Below are positions 6,465-11,557 of a stretch of DNA of 11,557 nt, in pieces (positions within the stretch are counted from its first letter, which is position 1; the number at the start of each line of letters is the position of its first letter). A program made the position numbers and the translations under genes. This DNA is from JBBTWO01 sp038062745 (GTDB lineage: Bacteria; Patescibacteriota; Microgenomatia; UBA8517). A model generated the notes under the pieces. It saw only the letters and a program-made list of their open reading frames with translations. It did not search any database and was not told the DNA's origin. The stretch spans positions 1-11,557 of the forward strand of contig JBBTWO010000067.1 in NCBI GenBank assembly GCA_038062745.1, read 5' to 3'.

Positions 6465-7808
6465 CTATTTTAGCTCCGACTTTATAAAATTGTCAATATC
6501 GGTAGTATTAATTCTTTTTTGTTTACCAGTATCTCTGTCCCGAATTGTCACAGTATTATCATCAAGTGTTTGGAAATCAATTGTAATGCACCACGGCGTT
6601 CCAATCTCATCTTGAGAAGCATATCTTTTACCAACATTACCCCTGTCATCCCAGGCAACTGCCAATCCAGTAGACAATAAATCTTGATAAACTTGTTTCG
6701 CTTTGTCTACAAGTTCTGGTTTGTTTCTCAGAAGTGGAAATACAGCTGCTTTATATGGAGCAATTTGGGGATTAAGCTTGAGATATATTCTTTCTCCATC
6801 CTCTGTGTAGGAGTTAATCAATACAACCAACATTAATCTTGTAAGTCCAATAGAATACTCAACAATGTGTGGTATATATTTTTCTCCAGTTTCATCATTG
6901 GTGACCGAAAAGTCATTGCCAGAGAATTCTCCATGTCTTTTCAAATCCCAATCACCTCTATAATGAATACCTTGAAACTCTTTCCAGCCGAATGGGAAAT
7001 TGTACTCTAAATCAGTTGCAATTTTATTGTAATGAGCGCGTTCTTTGAACTCCTGATCTCGCATTCTCAAATTGTCTTCACTAATGCCTAGTGTTTTCAG
7101 CCACGCCACACTCCATGTTTTAAATTTTGCGAAGTATTTATCAGAATCACTTGGGTGAATAAACATTTCCAATTCCATCTGTTCAAATTCTCTGGTTCTG
7201 AAGATATATGGTCCAACTTTGATTTCATTTCTAAAGGCTTTACCAATTTGGGCAACACCAAATGGGATCTTCATTCTCATTGTCTCCTTGACTAATTCAA
7301 AATTGTAAAAAATAGGCTGACAAGTTTCTCCCCTTAAATAAGCTGTAGATTTACTGCTTTCCAAAGTTCCTACCTGAACTTCTACTAGCTGATTAAATCT
7401 TTTAGACTTTGATAAGCTATTACCATCTGGGCTTTTAATATCATATTTTTTTATCGCTTCATCAACTTCTTCCGGAGTCATACCATCTTCAACGTGGTCT
7501 GAGATTTGGTCAGCCCTATATCGTTTGTTTGTTTTCAAATCTTCGACCATAATATCGGCAAACGAGGTTGTATGACCACTTGCTTCCCAAACTCTTGGAT
7601 GAGATATTAAAGCTCCATCTAAACCTACAATGTCTGGTTGTTTGTGAACAAATTCATTCCACCACAAGTTTCTCAGGTTCATAAGCATTTCAGCTCCTAA
7701 TGGACCATAATCGTAAGTAGCTTCCCAGCCACCATAAATTTCAGAAGAAGGGAAAATAAACCCTCTTCTTTTAGCCAGTGACTGAACTTTGTCAAGTAAA
7801 TCTGTCAT
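6465..7808 (-). CDS. glyS: Glycyl-tRNA synthetase, class II single-chain dimeric type
   Basis: This enzyme charges tRNA-Gly with glycine using ATP. It is the single-chain alpha2 type, not the alpha2beta2 GlyQS form. Motifs in order are RRGFIFPSSEIYGG (14-27), YDYGPLGAEM (32-41), LRGETCQPIFYNF (158-170; the more usual form is LRPETAQGIFVNF), motif 2 FRNEI...FRTREFEQMELEMF (192-216), the glycine-site region GEFSGNDFS (293-301), and motif 3 HIVEYSIGLTRLML (314-327). The anticodon-binding domain follows: PQIAPYKAAVFPL (347-359), then DDRGNVGKRYASQDEIGTPW (387-406) and DNTVTIRDRDTGKQKR (417-432). At 447 residues it is at the compact end of the family. It lies 16 bp after recO; recO and glycyl-tRNA synthetase genes are also neighbours in many Firmicutes. 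No good Shine-Dalgarno is seen, but a TATAAT lies 8 nt before the ATG at 7808. Confidence 0.96.
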   Translation of the reverse strand: MTDLLDKVQSLAKRRGFIFPSSEIYGGWEATYDYGPLGAEMLMNLRNLWWNEFVHKQPDIVGLDGALISHPRVWEASGHTTSFADIMVEDLKTNKRYRADQISDHVEDGMTPEEVDEAIKKYDIKSPDGNSLSKSKRFNQLVEVQVGTLESSKSTAYLRGETCQPIFYNFELVKETMRMKIPFGVAQIGKAFRNEIKVGPYIFRTREFEQMELEMFIHPSDSDKYFAKFKTWSVAWLKTLGISEDNLRMRDQEFKERAHYNKIATDLEYNFPFGWKEFQGIHYRGDWDLKRHGEFSGNDFSVTNDETGEKYIPHIVEYSIGLTRLMLVVLINSYTEDGERIYLKLNPQIAPYKAAVFPLLRNKPELVDKAKQVYQDLLSTGLAVAWDDRGNVGKRYASQDEIGTPWCITIDFQTLDDNTVTIRDRDTGKQKRINTTDIDNFIKSELK

Positions 7809-7816
7809 TTGTTTGA

Positions 7817-7847
7817 ATTATATCCTAGTTGATGAGTTTTTTTCCAA
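7817..7847 (-). promoter_or_regulatory. Possible glyS promoter giving a near-leaderless transcript
   Basis: A perfect TATAAT (7822-7817) sits between the recO stop and the glyS ATG. TTGGAA (7847-7842), 4/6 of the -35 consensus, lies 19 bp upstream inside the recO end. Transcription would begin about 1-3 nt before the start codon. The hexamer is seen; its use is inferred. Confidence 0.35.
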
Positions 7848-8373
7848 TTCGAATTGAAGACAGATGTCTTTCAAGTATATTTTCTAGTGCTTGATCAGAA
7901 TTAAGAGTACTTTGCCCCTCATCCCAAAATCCCAACATGATTAAAATATCCTGGGTAAAATTGGTTCTTAACTCTTTGAGTCTAGTTGCTGTTTGTAGCT
8001 TTTTCAAATAGGTAAGCAGCAAATCAAAAACTTCTGAAAAACTTTCTGCTTCATGAGTAATTTTATTTACAGTTTCCAATAAAAAGTAAGCTACGGCAAT
8101 TTTACTCAAATCTTTTCTAATATTTTCAAAGTTATCTACGGTTTCAGTTTCAGTAATAACTGACATACTGTTTTGGCCAGAAGTTGCTGAAAACCTAATA
8201 TAGCTAAAGTTTTCAATGTGGCCTCTTTTTCTGCTAGTTAATTTCCGTACTCCCTTTGCCATAACAGTTACTTTGCCATTTTGTTTGGTAAAGATAGTTA
8301 GGATGCGATCTGCTTCAGAGTAAGTTTTCCGAGAAAGGATAATTCCTTCGTCTTTATATAAATGTGGTTTCAC
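7825..8373 (-). CDS. recO: DNA repair protein RecO, short form without zinc finger
   Basis: RecO works with RecR to load RecA onto SSB-coated single-stranded DNA and anneals strands in recombinational repair. The N-terminal OB-fold is clear: DEGIILSRKTYSEADRILTI (8-27), FTKQNGKVTVMAKGVRK (28-44) and RGHIENFSYIRF (50-61). A helical region follows from about 85 to 150 and contains FTQDILIMLGFW (139-150). The usual family length is about 230-260 residues, with a CxxC...CxxC zinc-binding loop in the second half; here the protein is 182 residues and has no cysteine. The reading frame ends cleanly, so this is a compact version and not an obvious truncation. The start is GTG at 8373, the only start codon that keeps the conserved N-terminus. 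It lies in the loop of a perfect 6-bp inverted repeat, 7 nt downstream of a TATAAT. The gene is 8 bp after the 96-aa orphan. Confidence 0.88.
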   Translation of the reverse strand: MKPHLYKDEGIILSRKTYSEADRILTIFTKQNGKVTVMAKGVRKLTSRKRGHIENFSYIRFSATSGQNSMSVITETETVDNFENIRKDLSKIAVAYFLLETVNKITHEAESFSEVFDLLLTYLKKLQTATRLKELRTNFTQDILIMLGFWDEGQSTLNSDQALENILERHLSSIRIGKKLIN

Positions 8374-8386
8374 ACCACAGATTATA
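8363..8386 (-). promoter_or_regulatory. TATAAT plus inverted repeat enclosing the recO start codon
   Basis: TATAAT (8386-8381) is followed by TGTGGTGTGAAACCACA (8379-8363), a perfect 6-bp inverted repeat with a 5-nt loop. The GTG start codon is the first three loop bases. The repeat could be an operator overlapping the transcription start, or an mRNA hairpin that exposes the start codon in its loop. A TTGACA at 8405-8400 is only 13 bp from the TATAAT, too close for a standard promoter. The sequence is directly seen; the function is inferred. Confidence 0.35.
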
Positions 8387-8672
8387 TATGAATTTGGCGT
8401 GTCAATGAGGGCGACTTGGTAGTAATAACAACCAATTGATCTGGTTCCACCAAAGTGGCGTCACTAATTGGCTCAGGAGTACAAAGACTAAAAAGCCAAG
8501 TAATGTCTACCTCATTGAAACATATATACTTACCAATGAATGGATACTCTCCAGTACAAATAAATTGCCTTAATGCCAGTGTAAAGTTTTTAAGGGTTAG
8601 TGGAAGTGCAATTGTTTCCTCAGTAATCCGATCTGTAAACATTTCAACCATAATTAGCTGGGACGATACCAC
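8382..8672 (-). CDS. Hypothetical small protein (up to 96 aa)
   Basis: No family recognised. The longest reading starts at GTG 8672; ATG at 8651 or 8642 would give 89 or 86 residues. It has no signal peptide or membrane helix. Residues 23-60 mix hydrophobic and aromatic positions, including the segment LPLTLKNFTLALRQFICTGE (23-42). There are cysteines at 39, 51 and 64. The case for a real gene is that it fills the space between the DUF4012 gene and recO on the same strand (21 bp and 8 bp gaps) and its codon use resembles its neighbours. The opposite-strand frame here has no context. No Shine-Dalgarno is present; TATCAT lies 6 nt before the GTG, which slightly favours that start. A job linked to recO is a guess from position only. 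Confidence 0.5.
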   Translation of the reverse strand: MVSSQLIMVEMFTDRITEETIALPLTLKNFTLALRQFICTGEYPFIGKYICFNEVDITWLFSLCTPEPISDATLVEPDQLVVITTKSPSLTRQIHI

Positions 8673-8693
8673 GAGTCTATGATAACTACAACA

Positions 8694-10805
8694 TTAAATT
8701 TTAAACTTAAATTCTTTGTCGGTTGCCAAGAAGAGTTCCTTTTGTTGTTTGCCAATTGTTAACGTGTGTAGTGGAAGATCGGTTCCTGGTTGTTTTTGAA
8801 TTAAGATGTTGTAATTACCGTTCTTTAGTTTATTTGGCAGTGTATAAACAAGTTTTACTTTAACCACGCCTTGCGGGCGAAGACTAAATCCTCCAGCAAA
8901 AACTGTTTTACCCAAATCTTCATATGGATCAACCTTGTCTTCAAAACCTGAGATATCCACTAATTTGCTTCCTTTTGGAACGTAAATTCTGGTCCAATTT
9001 GGCAAAACTGAATTTAGCCAACCATCATAGCTTTGAGGATTTTTGTAAGTAATCTCGACCGTTTTCTCTACTGTTCCATCTTTTTTAATAACCACATCTT
9101 GATGAACTTCTTGAGTCACATACAGATTTGATTTTCTTCCTCCAAGATTTGAATCAGAGATGTGCAGGTAATCTCCCTCATAATTTTTAATTCTTCCAGC
9201 AATATTAAAGCTCTCAACTCCTTTTTGAGCTTGGTCATCAAACAGATACATTAAAACGTGCTTTTCAGATATTGATTTCCAACCTGCCTCAAAAAGGGCT
9301 GGAAGTTTTTCTTTTGGTTGACCCAAAGCGTTTGACAGAACTGAGTTCATTAAGGGGCCTACAATTTTCTTGCGATTATCAAAGTTGGCTGGAGCAAAAA
9401 TAATCTTGGTTGGATCATTTTGATCCCAAACAATTGCTCCTTCTTGATCTGCGTAATCTTCAAGTTCATAAACCACTTGTGGACAATTACATCTTGCGTC
9501 TGGTTCTGCACTGAAGTTACCGAAACCTGGAACTCCAATTTGGCCCAATACTTTTAAGATATTGACAACAACATGGGTATCAACGGCAATCACACCGTCA
9601 ATATCATTAACTCCTGCAGATTTTATTTCTTCAGTAAACAAATCCATGCTTTCTTTAAAGTCAGGATTAAAATTCATATCCCGCAGTCGCAAGTTGGGAT
9701 TTAAGACATATGGACCTTTGATGTAATCAATAATTGGGTCAGGAGCTTTAATGCGCGGCTTATAAACTTTGTCCAAATTATAGATATCGTTGGATGAAGC
9801 TTGTTCAAACTTGCCCTTATCAATGGTAACGATTGAGTAGCCAGTTAAGAAGCCTCCAGTGGGTCGTAACTCTTTGTCATTTTGAAAAATAAGCAAGTAA
9901 GTTCGTGGTTCATCAATCCCCAAAATATAGGGAGCAGCTTCCAAAAGTGGCTTGCTATTTGAAATCATCTCGGTGGCTTCATTCGCCAGATCTTTTACTT
10001 TCCTGACATTCTCTTGAATCTTTTTCCCCTTAAAAGTTTCGGGATAGCGGGCTGGATCAATATAATCAAGTTCGGCATTAGCCAATTTTGCTTTTTCGGC
10101 AATTTTGTCAACTTTTGGAGTAATCCCCTTAATGGTCTCAACAATAAACTCTATTCGGTCGTTAGCTGTTTCTTCTCCAGATTGAGCTTCTTGTCCACCT
10201 TTTTTGAAACCAATTAAATCAGCATACGGCTCAATTGCGTCAACTGTTAACTGGGTGGCTTCAATTCCATAGATACCAGCATTAATTCCATGCTGGCCAT
10301 CTGACACAAAACCACCAACAAAAGGAATAATTTTTGTCCAGGCAATTGCCCTATAAGAAGACTTAAGAGCTGTTAAATCTTTTTTGGTAGTTTCAAGTTC
10401 TTTTTTTACTTCAACAATATCTTCCTTGTTGGCTGCAGCTTTCAAAGCACTTACCTGCTTACTAACCTTTTTGGCTTTTGCGTAGACATTGTAGCCAGGA
10501 ATTCCAATGATTAAACCAAGAAACAAAAGAAATGCTAAAATTCCCATACCAACAGGCCGGGCGTATTTTTTGAAAACTGCTTTTATTTTTTGTTTCTTAT
10601 CATTCATTTGTACTTCTTTTTGAACTACTTTTTGATCTTCAGCTTTTCTCTCCTGCATTACCTGGGAATAGCTCTCAAGTCCTTCAGGGTCAAGAATTGA
10701 TTTTGGGCTACGGTCTTGCATGACAATGCTTTCCCCAGTTTCAGCTTCTGTTGCAGGTTTAATTTCTGGGATATCAATGTTGGCAGGATTAGTGGTGTTG
10801 TCCAT
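8694..10805 (-). CDS. Large membrane-anchored DUF4012 protein
   Basis: The biochemical role is not established. DUF4012 proteins occur mainly in CPR bacteria and Actinobacteria, often near polysaccharide genes. The 703-residue protein has an acidic, low-complexity cytoplasmic tail (1-70), a basic stretch (70-83) and one transmembrane helix (about 85-105). A coiled-coil-prone stalk follows (108-150), with a large extracytoplasmic part. The DUF4012 signature is clear: RTYLLIFQNDKELRPTGGFL (301-320), then GYSIVTIDKGKF (322-333) and VNDIDGVIAVDTHVVVNILK (399-418). The last motif recalls LytR-CpsA-Psr enzymes, but I do not see their arginine-rich active site and do not claim that activity. The C-terminal 150 residues look like beta-rich domains. 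The only cysteines form a CNC pair (439, 441). The gene follows the phosphoglycosyl transferase by 71 bp, so a role in surface glycopolymer display or assembly is plausible but inferred. The start is ATG 10805, without Shine-Dalgarno. Confidence 0.88.
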   Translation of the reverse strand: MDNTTNPANIDIPEIKPATEAETGESIVMQDRSPKSILDPEGLESYSQVMQERKAEDQKVVQKEVQMNDKKQKIKAVFKKYARPVGMGILAFLLFLGLIIGIPGYNVYAKAKKVSKQVSALKAAANKEDIVEVKKELETTKKDLTALKSSYRAIAWTKIIPFVGGFVSDGQHGINAGIYGIEATQLTVDAIEPYADLIGFKKGGQEAQSGEETANDRIEFIVETIKGITPKVDKIAEKAKLANAELDYIDPARYPETFKGKKIQENVRKVKDLANEATEMISNSKPLLEAAPYILGIDEPRTYLLIFQNDKELRPTGGFLTGYSIVTIDKGKFEQASSNDIYNLDKVYKPRIKAPDPIIDYIKGPYVLNPNLRLRDMNFNPDFKESMDLFTEEIKSAGVNDIDGVIAVDTHVVVNILKVLGQIGVPGFGNFSAEPDARCNCPQVVYELEDYADQEGAIVWDQNDPTKIIFAPANFDNRKKIVGPLMNSVLSNALGQPKEKLPALFEAGWKSISEKHVLMYLFDDQAQKGVESFNIAGRIKNYEGDYLHISDSNLGGRKSNLYVTQEVHQDVVIKKDGTVEKTVEITYKNPQSYDGWLNSVLPNWTRIYVPKGSKLVDISGFEDKVDPYEDLGKTVFAGGFSLRPQGVVKVKLVYTLPNKLKNGNYNILIQKQPGTDLPLHTLTIGKQQKELFLATDKEFKFKI

Positions 10806-10820
10806 AAATAGTTGTAATTA

Positions 10821-10849
10821 ATTGTAAAGGAATTTTGAAAAGAAGGAAA
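10821..10849 (-). promoter_or_regulatory. Weak candidate promoter before the DUF4012 gene
   Basis: TACAAT (10826-10821, 5/6 of -10) lies 15 nt before the ATG and 17 bp after TTTCCT (3/6 of -35), in the 71-bp gap after the phosphoglycosyl transferase gene. No terminator hairpin with a T-tract is visible in this gap, so read-through from upstream is also likely. Confidence 0.25.
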
Positions 10850-10876
10850 GTTTTTTAGTTAGCCAAACTCAGTAGC

Positions 10877-11518
10877 CTATGCAGCACCCTTACCAACAAG
10901 CATAACCCAAGGGGTCTTAATTAGAACCAAGATATCCAAGAGAATTGATCTTTTCCTGGCATAATAGGCATCCATTTCAATTCTTTTGTCGAAAGCTACT
11001 TCACTTCTGCCCGACACTTGCCAAAAACCAGTAATTCCAGGCCTGACTGAGAGAACATCTTTTAAAAGAGGTTTCTTATCAGGATACTTGTTAAACTGTT
11101 TTTCAAGTTCTTCAGGATAATAAGGCCTTGGTCCAACAATACTCATTTCTCCCTTCAAAACATTCAGTAGTTGTGGAATCTCGTCAATTGAGTGTTTCCT
11201 TATAAGTCTGCCAATTGATGTAACTCTGGGGTCATTCATTATTTTGTAGTTTCCTCCCTTTTGTTGTTCTTCATAGGCTTTTTTGAATCTGGGGTCTGTT
11301 TGGAGAAGTTGGTAGGCGTTGACGATCATTGACCGGAATTTATAGGCATAGAAAGGTTTGCCATTCATACCTACGCGTTTGGGTGTGTCAGCAAACACAG
11401 GACCTTTGGAAGTGAGTTTAATTATAATTACAGTTATTAAGAGAATGGGGGAAAAAAGGATCAATAACGCTATTGATCCTACCAAATCCATTAACCTTTT
11501 GGTTACCTCAAAAAACAT
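10877..11518 (-). CDS. Small monotopic phosphoglycosyl transferase (bacterial sugar transferase, PglC/WbaP/WcaJ catalytic domain)
   Basis: Members transfer a sugar-1-phosphate from a UDP-sugar to undecaprenyl phosphate, the first step of building a surface glycan on its lipid carrier at the inner face of the membrane. The 213 residues are just the catalytic unit: an N-terminal re-entrant hydrophobic helix (about 13-34) with the Ser-Pro break at 23-24, then RVGMNGKPFYAYKFRSM (48-64) and NDPRVTSIGRLIRKHSIDE (95-113). The latter includes the catalytic Asp-Glu pair D112/E113. PQLLNVLKGEMSIVGPRP (115-132) and RPGITGFWQVSGRS (159-172) follow. The extra four-helix N-terminal domain of WbaP/WcaJ is absent. 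The sugar cannot be told. The ATG at 11518 is preferred over a TTG at 11533, because the TTG lies directly after the TATAAT and before the expected transcription start. The gene heads the cluster that continues with the DUF4012 protein. Confidence 0.93.
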   Translation of the reverse strand: MFFEVTKRLMDLVGSIALLILFSPILLITVIIIKLTSKGPVFADTPKRVGMNGKPFYAYKFRSMIVNAYQLLQTDPRFKKAYEEQQKGGNYKIMNDPRVTSIGRLIRKHSIDEIPQLLNVLKGEMSIVGPRPYYPEELEKQFNKYPDKKPLLKDVLSVRPGITGFWQVSGRSEVAFDKRIEMDAYYARKRSILLDILVLIKTPWVMLVGKGAA

Positions 11519-11534
11519 ATTAGGGCAGTACAAA

Positions 11535-11543
11535 ATTATATCA
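11535..11543 (-). promoter_or_regulatory. Extended -10 promoter element before the phosphoglycosyl transferase gene
   Basis: TGATATAAT (11543-11535) is a perfect extended -10 (TGnTATAAT), 16 nt before the ATG at 11518. Transcription would begin near 11528 with a leader of about 10 nt. The -35 region would lie beyond the window edge, so the promoter cannot be checked in full. Confidence 0.5.
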
Positions 11544-11557
11544 CAGCAAATCTGTTC

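Noticed and set aside
8381..8405. TTGACA with TATAAT as a full sigma70 promoter for recO
   Set aside because: Both hexamers are perfect but only 13 bp apart, well below the usual 16-19 bp. Only the TATAAT is kept as a possible element.
11519..11533. TTG start for the phosphoglycosyl transferase
   Set aside because: It falls only 1 nt after the TATAAT, upstream of any transcript from that promoter. The ATG at 11518 fits the family N-terminus.
1..11557. CRISPR arrays, insertion sequences, tRNAs or rRNAs
   Set aside because: No repeat-spacer pattern, terminal inverted repeats, transposase frame or recognisable RNA gene was seen. Nearly all sequence is explained by minus-strand genes.

Overview
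The window reads as an AT-rich chromosomal segment of a Candidate Phyla Radiation (Patescibacteria) bacterium, most likely of the Microgenomates type. This is inferred from several features together: very tight packing on one strand (all genes are on the minus strand); a compact division and cell-wall cluster; a MurE without its usual N-terminal UDP-binding domain; a RecO without its zinc finger; a large membrane-anchored DUF4012 protein; and few Shine-Dalgarno sites. Genes such as mraZ and ftsI end in TGA and no TGA is read through, so the standard code fits and the UGA-Gly code of Gracilibacteria/Absconditabacteria does not. There are no rRNAs, tRNAs, CRISPR arrays or mobile elements, and no gene-free stretch above about 110 bases.

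Transcription runs from high to low coordinates. The upstream block (11540 to 5348) holds a small phosphoglycosyl transferase, a large DUF4012 surface protein, a 96-aa orphan, recO, glyS, a 131-aa orphan that is GC-rich for this window, and a membrane-anchored protein of unknown function. Four of these genes have a -10-like hexamer 6 to 9 nt before the start codon. recO and glyS have perfect TATAAT copies there, which suggests leaderless or very short-leader transcripts from within the cluster.

The downstream block (5300 to 1) is a dcw-type operon: mraZ, rsmH, ftsL-like, ftsI, an unusual hybrid gene, then murE running off the window edge. It starts from a recognisable promoter (TTGACT, 17 bp, CAAAAT). 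Three TGGTGA repeats at exact 10-bp spacing overlap its -10 and have the layout of MraZ autoregulatory boxes. MraZ would control the operon, RsmH would methylate 16S rRNA, FtsL and FtsI would build septal peptidoglycan, and MurE would add the third stem-peptide residue.

The most unusual gene lies between ftsI and murE (726..1811). About 65 residues resemble the start of a GlmU-type nucleotidyltransferase. They run directly into a long region resembling a COG0613/TrpH-type PHP phosphoesterase that has lost nearly all its metal-binding histidines. Neither half looks like a complete enzyme. The gene overlaps murE by 13 bp, so it appears fixed in the operon. It is the best candidate here for something undescribed, with an assembly or recombination chimera as the main alternative.
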